This document shows, piece by piece, positions 16,863 through 25,187 of a DNA stretch of 64,000 nt. Made by a program: the position numbers and the translations under genes. The notes beneath the pieces are model-generated. The model was not told where the DNA came from. It was given only the letters and a program-made list of their open reading frames with translations, and did no database searches. Source of the stretch: Geodermatophilus normandii (GTDB lineage Bacteria; Actinomycetota; Actinomycetes; Mycobacteriales; Geodermatophilaceae); NCBI RefSeq assembly GCF_003182485.1, contig NZ_QGTX01000001.1, positions 3,426,001-3,490,000 on the forward strand, read 5' to 3'. How positions within the stretch are numbered: the stretch's first letter is position 1; every line of letters starts with the position of its first letter.

Positions 16863-18422
16863 TCAGCCGGACGGTTCCGGAGCGGGGCCCGGGGAGGCCG
16901 GACCCGAGGCGATGTGGTGGAGGGCCCGGATGCCGGGGAGGAAGAAGTAGCCGCCGCCACGGACCCGCACGGCGTGCGGCAGGTCGAGCAGCCGGTGCCG
17001 GACGGGATCGGCCGGGATGGGGAACACCCCGTGCCCTCCCGGCGGGTGGTGGCCGGCGATCGGGTCCGGGCTGTCCTGCAGCCCCGCGAAGGCGGGGTTG
17101 TCCAGCCACGTGTGCTGGACGAACTCGAACTGTCGACCGAGGTCGGCGTTGAGGCAGAGGAAGTGCAGTCCGCGCTCCCCGTCGGGCTCCGTCCCGGGGG
17201 CGGTGTCGCGGCTCACCGGCGGGGGGCCGTACTGCCGTCCGCGGCGGATCAGCCGGTGCCGGTCGTTGACCCGCACCGAGGCCGCCGAACCGGGACGGGG
17301 GTCGAGCGAGTCCCGCGGGTTGGCCCGCCGCACGTGGGCCGCGACCGGGCAACGGAGACCGGCGGCGTCACCGTCACGGTGGTATCGGAAGTCGTTGTCG
17401 ACCGGCTCGTCCCCGAGCGGGTGGTCGGCGCTGACCGTCAGCGACGTGCCGTCGGGCCAGCGGCCGACCATCTTGGCCGCCACCTGCTCGGCCGGCAGGC
17501 CCGTCCGTTCCGCCCAGCGGTCGACGTGGTCCCAGAAGGCGGCCACGTCGACGGCGAGCGTGCGGACGACGAGGTAGCTGCCGTTGCGGCCGAGGTCGAC
17601 CTCGTCGCGTCGCCCGGTACGGGGCGCGGGGGGCAGCACGCGGCCGGGATCGTCCGTGGCCGGGAGGAGCGGGCCGCGGGCGCGCCGGCCGTAGGCGTTC
17701 GGGTACCCGAGGAGGAACTCGCCGAGCGCGATGCCCCGCTCGCCGCGGCCGTGCAGGCCGGCGACCTCGGGCTGGGAGATCCCGTCGGCGAACCCGAGGT
17801 GGTCACGGGGGGACAGGGACGTCGTGGGCAGCTCGAGGACCTCCCGGACGCCGTCGGCCGGGTACCGGTGCCGGACGTCCTCGGCGTGCGCGGTCAGCTC
17901 CGCCGCGGACCGGGCGTAGAGCAGCAGGAGGACGTCGACCCGGGGGGTGTCCGGACCGCCCCACGCCCAGGTGGCGGGGGCCTGCTCGCCCACGTCCCCC
18001 AGGAAGGCGCTGCGTGTCGGGGTGGCCATCCCGCCGGCGAACTCGAGCGAGAAGCCGGCCAGCGCCTCCTGCCGCACGCCCAGCCGGGCCAGGCCCGGGT
18101 GGCTCACCGCGACGTTGAGCGCCCGGCTGCCCCGGGCGCCGGCCATGCTCGTCAGCTCGGGGAGGAGGTCGGCCAGCAGCGCCCGCCCGGCGGCGCCGTC
18201 GTCGACCTGCAGGCCGAGGAAGACCGCCTCCGGCAGGCGGCCGTAGCCGCTGCCCACGAGCCCCTGCACGTCGGCGCGGTCGAGGCTCCCGGACCTGCCG
18301 GTGATCGGAGGAGGAGCCACGGGGGCGGGCCTGGCCCCGGCGGGAGCGGGGCGGGTGCCGGGCGCCGGCGCCGGGTCACCGTCCCGGGTGCGCCGGCGGC
18401 CGGTCAGAGCAGCGCGAGCCAT
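16863..18422 (-). CDS. DyP-type haem peroxidase
   Basis: A 519-residue dye-decolorising peroxidase. The defining G-x-x-D-G motif is GFADG at 210-214 with distal Asp213; the proximal haem ligand should be His363 in AHVRRANPR, and the distal Arg is probably in the RHRLIRRGRQYG stretch near 394. Two ferredoxin-like halves are expected. The first 40 residues are Ala/Pro-rich and lack a Tat signal, so the enzyme is probably cytoplasmic. The ATG has AGGAGG upstream and lies within the end of the preceding gene (19-nt overlap). Typical activity is H2O2-dependent oxidation of bulky substrates; some family members act on lipid hydroperoxides. Confidence 0.9.
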   Translation of the reverse strand: MARAALTGRRRTRDGDPAPAPGTRPAPAGARPAPVAPPPITGRSGSLDRADVQGLVGSGYGRLPEAVFLGLQVDDGAAGRALLADLLPELTSMAGARGSRALNVAVSHPGLARLGVRQEALAGFSLEFAGGMATPTRSAFLGDVGEQAPATWAWGGPDTPRVDVLLLLYARSAAELTAHAEDVRHRYPADGVREVLELPTTSLSPRDHLGFADGISQPEVAGLHGRGERGIALGEFLLGYPNAYGRRARGPLLPATDDPGRVLPPAPRTGRRDEVDLGRNGSYLVVRTLAVDVAAFWDHVDRWAERTGLPAEQVAAKMVGRWPDGTSLTVSADHPLGDEPVDNDFRYHRDGDAAGLRCPVAAHVRRANPRDSLDPRPGSAASVRVNDRHRLIRRGRQYGPPPVSRDTAPGTEPDGERGLHFLCLNADLGRQFEFVQHTWLDNPAFAGLQDSPDPIAGHHPPGGHGVFPIPADPVRHRLLDLPHAVRVRGGGYFFLPGIRALHHIASGPASPGPAPEPSG

Positions 18423-19669
18423 GCGCGGGCCTCCTCGTCGGACAGGGAGCGTCGGGCCAGCCCCGCACGGAGGGCGGCGTTCGAGCCGACGTTGAGCGCC
18501 GTGAGCCGCTCGTAGGCCGACCACCAGACGTGGTTGAGCGCCTGGTGGTTGCGCAGGTGGTCCTTGAACAGGTCCTCCTGCCGGGCGCCGCGCCACAGGA
18601 GCAGGACCGTCGGCGGGTAGCCGACCCCGTTGCTGAAGACGGCGTTCAGGCCCCAGGCGATCTTGTCGATGAAGTCGTCCATGTAGCTCTCGAGGCTGCC
18701 GTCGTACGTGCTCAGGAAGACCATCCGTTCCGGTGTGAGGTACACCCACCGGGCGAAGTGGATCGTCCTGACGCCGGCCAGGCTGCCCCGGTTGAGGACG
18801 TGACGGACGGCGTAGCCGATCGCGACGAGGACGCCGCGGGTGAGCAGCGCCCGGAAGGGCCCGGGCTTGAGGTGCCCGACGGCCGCGAAGGCGTTGTGGG
18901 CGACCTGGTCCTCGGCCGCCCGGAGGCGGTCGACCGCAGCGGGATCGGGCCTCGTCCGGTCGGGCTCGTCCCGGAGCTCGTGCAGGCGCAGCACGACGGC
19001 CGCGACGGGCAGCAGGAGGAGGAGGAGCGGCAGCAGGGGCAGCAGGAGCACGGGGACGGCGATCGCGTGGGCGAGCTCCCGCGCACGCCACGACCACGGC
19101 GGTCGGCGCGCGGGCACCGTGCCGAACCGCAGCCGCGGGTCGGTGAGCGCGTGCCGGCGCAGGACCGCGTGGACCTGCGCCGGAGCGAGGCCGGCGACGG
19201 CGTCCCGGTGGTCGTCGAGGTAGGTCTCCAGGCCGTCCCGGAGCCGCGCCTCGGCGACGACCTGGGACACGCCGCGCCCGGCGGTGTTGACGTAGAAGGC
19301 CGCCTCGGGGACGCGGTGCGCGCGGAGCCACGCCGCCCGGCCGGCCGGGTCCGAGCGTTCCGGGTAGCCGCTGCACAGGCCGAACGCACGGTCGAGACCG
19401 TTCCCCGAGACGTCGGCCAGCGCCCGGACGTGGTCGTCCGCGGAGCCGTCCGTGTCGGCGCTGTAGAGCAGGGCCGGGCCGACCTCGGCGCCGGACGGGC
19501 TCGTGTCCCCCTCGAGGAGCAGGATGCGCGCGAAGTGCAGGCCGGCCAGCCGGTCGAACGCGAGGGCTCCCCGGTCCGGGCCGGCCAGCTCGGTCAGGGC
19601 GGCGAGGGCACGGTCCCGGTGCTCCGGGGGGAGCGGGGCCAGCACCGTGACCGCGGACTGCTGCGGCAT
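18404..19669 (-). CDS. conserved protein with a central membrane segment
   Basis: A 421-residue protein of unknown function. The N-terminal 100 residues look like a dimeric ferredoxin-like fold (TVLAPLPPEHRDRALAALTEL ... LHFARILLLEG). A very hydrophobic Leu/Pro/Val run at about 208-230 is a membrane anchor or hairpin. The C-terminal part has conserved-looking WVYLTPERMVFLSTYDGS and MDDFIDKIAWGLNAVFSN. GGAGG precedes the ATG. It is tightly linked to the catalase-like gene upstream (12-nt gap) and the DyP gene downstream (19-nt overlap), so it probably works with these haem proteins, perhaps as a membrane platform. Confidence 0.7.
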   Translation of the reverse strand: MPQQSAVTVLAPLPPEHRDRALAALTELAGPDRGALAFDRLAGLHFARILLLEGDTSPSGAEVGPALLYSADTDGSADDHVRALADVSGNGLDRAFGLCSGYPERSDPAGRAAWLRAHRVPEAAFYVNTAGRGVSQVVAEARLRDGLETYLDDHRDAVAGLAPAQVHAVLRRHALTDPRLRFGTVPARRPPWSWRARELAHAIAVPVLLLPLLPLLLLLLPVAAVVLRLHELRDEPDRTRPDPAAVDRLRAAEDQVAHNAFAAVGHLKPGPFRALLTRGVLVAIGYAVRHVLNRGSLAGVRTIHFARWVYLTPERMVFLSTYDGSLESYMDDFIDKIAWGLNAVFSNGVGYPPTVLLLWRGARQEDLFKDHLRNHQALNHVWWSAYERLTALNVGSNAALRAGLARRSLSDEEARAWLALL

Positions 19670-19681
19670 GCCGGTCCTCCC

Positions 19682-20950
19682 TCAGCCCTGGGTCGCCACG
19701 GGAACGGACGACGCGGCGGGCCGTCGGGGCGGCCGCGGAGCCCGGTCGCCGTCCGGGAACGTTTCGCTGCCGTCGGGTTCGACGTGCGGCACCGCGTTCA
19801 TCGACTGGCGGAGCTCGGCGAGCTCCTCGTACATCCGGCGGCGCGCGCGGTTGGAGTTACCGAGGGGCCGGTGCTCCGGCAGGCTGTGCCAGGGGTTGTA
19901 GCGCAGGACGTCGGCGAAGGCGAGCTGCGCATCGCCGTCGAACCGCTGGGCCGGGAGCCGCAGCGTCGCCACGGGCACGTAGGGCGAGAGACGCTCGGGC
20001 CACTTCACCGTGGCGTCCTCGACGGGCATCCGGTGCGGGTCGGTCTGCACCTGCACCATGAAGTCCATCTCCCAGTCGCCGGTGGCCAGCGTCCGGACCA
20101 TGGCATCGCGCAGGTAGTTCTCGCCGGGGTGGGCGGGGATCCTCGTCCGCGGCCGGGACCGGGGCGCGAGCGAGTACTGGACGGCCCGTCCCTCCCCGAG
20201 GAGGAAGGGCACGTTGCTGTAGTACCGGACCTCCAGCGGGTTGGCGTGCACCGGGCTGTAGAGCAGCTGCATCGCCAGGTGGAGCACGTGCCGCCCCGGG
20301 GGGTCGAGCAGGTAGCCCAGGGGCGCCTTGGCCCGCACCCACCGCTGCATCCTCGAGTTCTCGCGGACGTCCGGGGTCACGAAGCTCGGGGGGGAGACGA
20401 GGATCAGGTCCTGGGTCCGCTCCTCGTCGGGCATGAGCTTCGGGCCGGACACGCCCATGACCTTGATCGCCACCGAGCACTGGCCGAGGTCCTCCAGGTC
20501 GGGTGGCGCGAACGGCCCGGGCCCGGAGAAGCGGACCCAGGCCGGGTACGCCCGTGGCTCCCGGAACAGGCCGTGCCGCAGCTCCGCCGGCAGGTCCGGC
20601 CGCACGGTGAACTCCCCGCGGAGGACACCGAACGTCTTGGTGTTCCCGAACCGCTGGGCCCCACCGGGGAGCCAGTTCTCGCGGGTGAACGCGCTGGCCG
20701 CGTCGATGATCTCCTGGGTGTACCGCTCCTCGTCCTGCAGCGGCTTCTCCTCGGCGAGACCGAGTCGCTCGTCGTTGCGGCGCAGGACGTTCTGCAGAGC
20801 CTGGAGCAGTGAGAACAGTGGAGAGCGCAGCCACCGGTCGACCTGCGGGCGGTACAGGAACTCGATCCGGCGCTCCACGCGCCAGGACCAGAGGAACAGG
20901 TCGCTCAGCGGGCGCAGCACGAAGTACGCGAACGGACCTCCGGGGTTCAC
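19682..20950 (-). CDS. catalase-like haem protein (y4iL-type)
   Basis: A 422-residue protein with the catalase-like fold. It has the GVLRGEFTV strand, Y.AWVRFSGPG, GQCSVAIKVMGV, and the C-terminal helix signature NPWHSLPEHRPLGN.NRAR, which marks the uncharacterised y4iL-like branch. The distal His of true catalases (in H-A-K-G) is not present: the matching stretch is N-T-K-T-F-G. A Tyr at the expected proximal ligand region (RYNPWH) remains. Proteins of this fold include allene oxide synthases acting on fatty acid hydroperoxides, so a lipid-peroxide role is more likely than H2O2 removal. The GTG start lacks a good ribosome site. Second gene of the operon. Confidence 0.82.
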   Translation of the reverse strand: MNPGGPFAYFVLRPLSDLFLWSWRVERRIEFLYRPQVDRWLRSPLFSLLQALQNVLRRNDERLGLAEEKPLQDEERYTQEIIDAASAFTRENWLPGGAQRFGNTKTFGVLRGEFTVRPDLPAELRHGLFREPRAYPAWVRFSGPGPFAPPDLEDLGQCSVAIKVMGVSGPKLMPDEERTQDLILVSPPSFVTPDVRENSRMQRWVRAKAPLGYLLDPPGRHVLHLAMQLLYSPVHANPLEVRYYSNVPFLLGEGRAVQYSLAPRSRPRTRIPAHPGENYLRDAMVRTLATGDWEMDFMVQVQTDPHRMPVEDATVKWPERLSPYVPVATLRLPAQRFDGDAQLAFADVLRYNPWHSLPEHRPLGNSNRARRRMYEELAELRQSMNAVPHVEPDGSETFPDGDRAPRPPRRPAASSVPVATQG

Positions 20951-20995
20951 GGCGTGCCCCCGGCGTGCGGCCCGGCGGGCGACGGAGCGGCGGTG

Positions 20996-21532
20996 TCACC
21001 GTCGACCCGGGGAGGCCGGATGCCGCCCGCGGTCCCGCGCCCGCGAGGCCGGCCGGGGGCCCGGCTGGTGCTGGCGGAGGGTGAACCAGCCGGCGCGGCG
21101 CCTCCACAACCAGACGACCCCCAGGTACAGGCCGGGCGCCACGAGCCGGACCTCGTCGCGGACCATGCGCGCGACGACGGAGGTGGTCGAGTAGTCGATG
21201 AGGACGCACTCGCCGCCGTCGACCCAGGAGCGGTCGTGCGAGAGCAGGGCACGGATGGCCCTCGTCCGCAGCGGTCCGACCAGGTTCTGCAGCGACCGGC
21301 CCGGGGGTTCGGTCTCCTTGCCCTGCCAGACCAGCGCGTGGACCAGCCGGGCCAGCGGACCGCAGGCGCGGGTCCCCGGGAACAGGAGCCCCGTTCCGGC
21401 CAGGAGCCCCTCGGGGAGCTCGCCCGCGGGACTGGACCGGAACAGGAGGTCCAGCTCGCCGTTGGTCAGCCGCCGCAGGGCGGTCTCGTCGAGCTGGTCC
21501 TCCTGCTGGACCGGGGCGGATCGGAACGACAC
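20996..21532 (-). CDS. conserved protein of unknown function, first gene of the operon
   Basis: A 178-residue protein. It has the look of a conserved family: LTNGELDLLFRSSPAGELPEG near the N-terminus, then FPGT, W.GK, and a C-terminal DYSTTSVVARMVRDEVRLVAPGLYLGVVW. I cannot name the family. The last 25 residues are Arg/Pro/Gly-rich. GGAGG lies five nt before the GTG. As the first gene of the run toward the patatin and dioxygenase genes it is probably part of the same process. Upstream DNA carries 11-bp spaced repeats. Confidence 0.7.
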   Translation of the reverse strand: MSFRSAPVQQEDQLDETALRRLTNGELDLLFRSSPAGELPEGLLAGTGLLFPGTRACGPLARLVHALVWQGKETEPPGRSLQNLVGPLRTRAIRALLSHDRSWVDGGECVLIDYSTTSVVARMVRDEVRLVAPGLYLGVVWLWRRRAGWFTLRQHQPGPRPASRARDRGRHPASPGRR

Positions 21533-21861
21533 GGGAGCCTCCGGTGGGGGCGGGAGTGGTGTGCCGAGGCGCGGGCCGTGTGGAGCCGCCGGCCCGCAGG
21601 ACCGCCGGGCCTGCCCCGTCGGGGGCGGCGATCGGGGACCCGTCGGTGCCCGTCGATGCGCGGACGAGGTGCACGGTCCCCCCAGGCCATCTCGCGTCGG
21701 GATCTGCGCGCGCCAGGATCCCGACCGGGCGTCACGCGAACGTCACCGCCGCGTGACGCCGTCGCGGATCCCCGTCGCGTCAGGCGGCCCCTCGCCGGTC
21801 CCCCCGGGGGGCCCGCGGGAGCCCTGCCCGGCAGGGTGGTGGTGCCGACACGATGCCGGCC
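21533..21861. other. 329-bp region upstream of the haem-enzyme operon
   Basis: No gene. It contains the phased repeats at 21730-21758, which are the likely control site of the operon, and two short GC hairpins (CCCCCCGGGGGG at 21800-21811 and CCCTGCCCGGCAGGG at 21822-21836) that may terminate transcription of the membrane-protein gene ending at 21862. Confidence 0.55.
21730..21758 (-). promoter_or_regulatory. 11-bp spaced direct repeats before the haem-enzyme operon
   Basis: CGTCACG at 21730, CGTCACC at 21741 and CGTGACG at 21752 are spaced exactly 11 bp. On the operon strand the first two read TGACG toward the start codon, about 200 bp away. This matches the layout of SARP binding sites (short direct repeats one helical turn apart). 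Confidence 0.5.
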
Positions 21862-23097
21862 TCACGACCCTCCGGAGGGCGTGTACGTCTTGTTCCCCAC
21901 GGAGTCCAGGACCTGCTGAGCCTGCCGGTCGACCAGGCCGGTGAGCAGTTGTTGACTGGCGCCGAAGAGCACGGCCCACCCGATGATCTGCGGCGTCGTG
22001 TCCAGGGCCGTGAGCCCGGGCACGAAGCCGCCCCGCATGAGCAGGAGACCCAGGACCGCGCTCAGCGCTCCGGTCGGCAGCTTCAGCACCGCCAGGGCCA
22101 CGGGAACGCCGAAGGGGGTGGCCGTTCCGCGGATGTGCCGGAGCGCTATCGACCCGGTGACGCCGGCGGCCACCATGCCGATGAACATGACCAGCGGTAC
22201 GTCCAGGGAGCGCACGGTCTCGCCGATGACCACGTCGACGTCGCGTCCTCGCAGGAGGTCCTGTCCCGTCGGGCACACCAGTCGCGCGTTCTCCTCGGCC
22301 CCCGGCTGCGGCTGGAAGCACAGGGCCAGGGCTCGCGGGTCCACTGCGGCGACGAGCGCGACGGCCGAGGCCAGGGCCGTCAGCCCGGCCGCGGCGCCGT
22401 AGACGATCGTGCAGAAGCTGCGGACGCGCTGCTGTTCGCGCTCGGCTGCCGAGCTGGCCGCCCGCACTGCGGCGATCAGGTTCTCCCTGTGCACCTCGGC
22501 GAGGTCGTCCCGGGGATCCCGTGCCAACTTCTCGACCCGGAGCCGTCGAGGATCGTCGCGGGGGAGGTGCCGTCGGATGTGCGCGTGCAGGCTCGGGAGC
22601 TGACCCCGGACGAACTCCAGGGGCACGCGGCGCAGGAGGTCGGCCTCGGCCGCGTCCAGGTGCGCCGCTGCCCGGGCCACCCGGGCACCGCTCGGGCGGA
22701 TCCGCTTCCCGTCACGGGCGGCGCACTGGGCCTCGGCGACGTGCCATCGGATGGCGGCGTCGAGTGCCTGGTCGGCCCCGACGCCGATGTGCTCACGCTT
22801 CTCCGGCGGGAGGCGGTTGAGCCAGTTCGCCAGCGTGAGGATCTCGGCGGCACGAGCAAGGGACTCCTCCTGCCAGGCGCGGGCCGTCACGCCGGGCAGC
22901 GGCTGCGGCGGGGACTCCCGGTTGCCCGAGGGGGCGTCGCCGGCTCCGTCGGCCGCCCCCACGGTCGGCGCGTCGGCGGGGTGAGCGCCCACCCGGCGTG
23001 CCGGCTCCGGGTGCTCCTCGTGCGCCGGCCCGGGTTCCTGATCGCCCCGCGCGTGCTCGGTGGATGGCTCCACGGGTGGGTCCCCCCGTCCCGGCAC
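21862..23097 (-). CDS. membrane protein with long polar N-terminus
   Basis: A protein of up to 411 residues. The first 70 or so residues are Pro/Gly/Ala-rich, the next about 170 are helical and charged (WLNRLPPEKREHIG ... AEREQQRVRSF), and the C-terminal 180 hold about four membrane segments, including YGAAAGLTALASAVALVAAV, VPLVMFIGMVAAGVTGSIAL and LKLPTGALSAVLGLLLMRGGF. The very end (TGLVDRQAQQVLDSV) is a short amphipathic tail. No family assigned. Several GTG codons near the start make the N-terminus uncertain. Upstream DNA carries three phased repeats. Confidence 0.7.
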   Translation of the reverse strand: MPGRGDPPVEPSTEHARGDQEPGPAHEEHPEPARRVGAHPADAPTVGAADGAGDAPSGNRESPPQPLPGVTARAWQEESLARAAEILTLANWLNRLPPEKREHIGVGADQALDAAIRWHVAEAQCAARDGKRIRPSGARVARAAAHLDAAEADLLRRVPLEFVRGQLPSLHAHIRRHLPRDDPRRLRVEKLARDPRDDLAEVHRENLIAAVRAASSAAEREQQRVRSFCTIVYGAAAGLTALASAVALVAAVDPRALALCFQPQPGAEENARLVCPTGQDLLRGRDVDVVIGETVRSLDVPLVMFIGMVAAGVTGSIALRHIRGTATPFGVPVALAVLKLPTGALSAVLGLLLMRGGFVPGLTALDTTPQIIGWAVLFGASQQLLTGLVDRQAQQVLDSVGNKTYTPSGGS

Positions 23098-23718
23098 GCT
23101 CTCCGGGAGGCGCCGCTGTGCCCGCCGGCGCCGAGGGGTCGGTCCGCGCGACGCGACTCCCCGGTTCGCGGATGACGGTGTTCCAGTCGGTCCACGGGAG
23201 AGCGCACCGGACTCCCCGGATGCCGGCAGCAGGGGCGCTGGCCGGCAAACACCCTGCGCCGAGCATGGCGGGCCCGCGTCACCGATCCGTCACGACGGCG
23301 TCATCCGCTCCGTCCGCCACGTCCACCCTGCCCGGGGCTGCCCGTCGTCGCGTCGGCGGTCGGGACCGCCGGCGCCGCTGTGACGGCGGAGTCCGTCAGC
23401 GCACCTCGTGCCGGTGGCCGGAGCGCGTGTCGACGTCCGCTCGGGTCGGCGGTCGTCGGCGGGTCACGATCTCCGCCCGGAGATCGCGAGCGCGGCTGCG
23501 CGGGCTCCGCTGAGGGCGGGGTCCGGGCTCGGCACCACCGCGGCCGGCGGCCGCGCCGCGTGGCCGGGTCGCTAGGGTCTCGGAGCGAGACGACGGTCAC
23601 GCCGTCGTCGTCCGGCGCCACCTGCGCAGCGAGGTCCGGGCGCCCGCGCGGGAGGACCGACCGGGAGTCGCCGACGGTGAGCAGCCGGCGGCCGCGAGCA
23701 GCCAGGGAGAGGGAGACC
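23098..23718. other. 621-bp intergenic region before the acyl-CoA dehydrogenase
   Basis: No credible gene: open frames here are Arg/Pro-rich. It contains the three phased repeats at 23277-23305, oriented toward the minus-strand membrane-protein gene. A GGGAGAGGGAGA run before 23719 serves as ribosome site for the dehydrogenase. Confidence 0.5.
23277..23305 (-). promoter_or_regulatory. three 11-bp spaced direct repeats
   Basis: CGTCACC at 23277, CGTCACG at 23288 and CGTCATC at 23299, each exactly 11 bp apart. On the minus strand they read TGACG toward the membrane-protein gene starting at 23097, about 180 bp away. Same heptamer as at 21730. Confidence 0.5.
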
Positions 23719-25008
23719 ATGCAGTTCACCGAGCAGGGCGAGGCGGCCCTGGCCGAGGTCCGGCGGTTCATGGCGGACCACGTCTACCCGAACGAGCGGG
23801 AGTACCACGAGCAGCTCGAGCAGGTGGGGCCGGCCGGCTACCCGCCGATCATGGACAAGCTCAAGGCCGCGGCGCGGGAGCGGGGACTGTGGAACCTGTT
23901 CCTGCCGCACCTCGAGCCGGACCATCCCGGCACGAAGCTGTCGAACCTGGACTACGCGCCGATCTCCGAGGAGCTCGGCAAGGTCGGCTTCGCCTCCGAG
24001 GCGCTCAACTGCAACGCGCCCGACACCGGCAACATGGAGGTCCTCAACCTCTACGGATCGGCGCAGGTCAAGCAGCGGTGGCTGCTGCCGCTGCTCGAAG
24101 GCGAGATCCGGTCGGCGTTCTGCATGACCGAGCCCGACTCGGCGTCGTCGGACGCCACCAACATCAGCCTGCGCATCGAGCGCGACGGCGACGAGTACGT
24201 GCTCAACGGTCGCAAGTGGTTCAGCTCGGGCGCGCTGGGCGAGCGCTGCCGGGTCCTGATCGTCATGGGCAAGACGGATCCGCAGGCACCACGGCACACC
24301 CAGCAGTCGATGATCGTCGTGCCGAAGGACACGCCCGGTGTCTCGTTCGGCCGCAGCCCGACGGTGTTCGGCTACGCCGACCGCGGCGGGCACCCCGAGG
24401 TCGTGTTCGAGGACGTGCGCGTCCCGGCCGACAACCTGCTCGGGCAGGAGGGCGGCGGCTTCGCGATCTCCCAGGCGCGCCTGGGGCCCGGCCGGATCCA
24501 CCACTGCATGCGCTCGCTCGGCGCTGCCGAGCGCGCCCTCGGCCTCATGGTGGAGCGGGCGCTGCAGCGGGAGACGTTCGGGACGTCCGTGGCGCACAAG
24601 GGCGTCGTGCAGGACTGGATCGCCGAGTCCCGCATCGAGATCGACATGGCCCGCCGCTACGTCCTGCACACCGCGCACCTCATGGACACCGTCGGCAACA
24701 AGGCCGCCGCGACCGAGATCTCCGGCATCAAGGTCGCCGTGCCGAACATCGTGCTGAAGGTCATCGACCGCGCGATCCAGGTCCACGGCGCGGCCGGCGT
24801 CACGCAGTACACGCCGCTGGCGGAGATGTACGCCCACCAGCGCACGCTGCGCATCGCCGACGGGCCCGACGAGGTGCACAAGATGACGATCGCCCGCCGC
24901 GAGATCATGAAGCACGACCCGGACTTCCGGATGTCGGGCAGCGGCACCGCCAAGCCCTGGACGGTGACCGACCAGCGGGACGACGCGCAGGTGTTCTCCC
25001 GGCCGTAG
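23719..25008 (+). CDS. acyl-CoA dehydrogenase
   Basis: A 429-residue FAD enzyme of the acyl-CoA dehydrogenase family, of the long form similar to ACAD10/11-type proteins. Domains in order: N-terminal helices, a middle beta domain with the FAD-proximal CMTEPDSASSDATNI and the GRKWFSSGA stretch, and a C-terminal helical domain with RHTQ-type acyl site, GRIHHCMR, QRETFG, HGAAGVTQ, and ending with RIADGPDEVHK. The catalytic base cannot be fixed by eye. The ATG at 23719 follows a purine-rich ribosome site. It is convergent with an enoyl-CoA hydratase gene, with a large palindrome between, so the locus may handle a beta-oxidation-like step. Confidence 0.92.
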   Translation: MQFTEQGEAALAEVRRFMADHVYPNEREYHEQLEQVGPAGYPPIMDKLKAAARERGLWNLFLPHLEPDHPGTKLSNLDYAPISEELGKVGFASEALNCNAPDTGNMEVLNLYGSAQVKQRWLLPLLEGEIRSAFCMTEPDSASSDATNISLRIERDGDEYVLNGRKWFSSGALGERCRVLIVMGKTDPQAPRHTQQSMIVVPKDTPGVSFGRSPTVFGYADRGGHPEVVFEDVRVPADNLLGQEGGGFAISQARLGPGRIHHCMRSLGAAERALGLMVERALQRETFGTSVAHKGVVQDWIAESRIEIDMARRYVLHTAHLMDTVGNKAAATEISGIKVAVPNIVLKVIDRAIQVHGAAGVTQYTPLAEMYAHQRTLRIADGPDEVHKMTIARREIMKHDPDFRMSGSGTAKPWTVTDQRDDAQVFSRP

Positions 25009-25032
25009 GACGAGTCGACGGGAGTGGGTCCT

Positions 25033-25076
25033 GGCGTCCCTGCCGACGGCGGCCGGCCGCCGTCGGCAGGGACGCC
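25033..25076. terminator. perfect 44-bp palindrome, bidirectional terminator
   Basis: Two 22-bp arms starting GGCGTCCCTG are perfect inverted copies with no spacer. It lies 24 bp after the acyl-CoA dehydrogenase stop and before the convergent hydratase gene. The hairpin would be extremely stable in either transcript. Confidence 0.75.
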
Positions 25077-25187
25077 GGCTCACCGTGTGCGCGCCCGGGC
25101 CCGCAGCGAGGACGTCAGCAGCCAGCACGTCAGGGCCGCAGCGCGGGTCCACGCTGCGGCCCCGGGGGCGCGACCCGCCGCCGTCGC

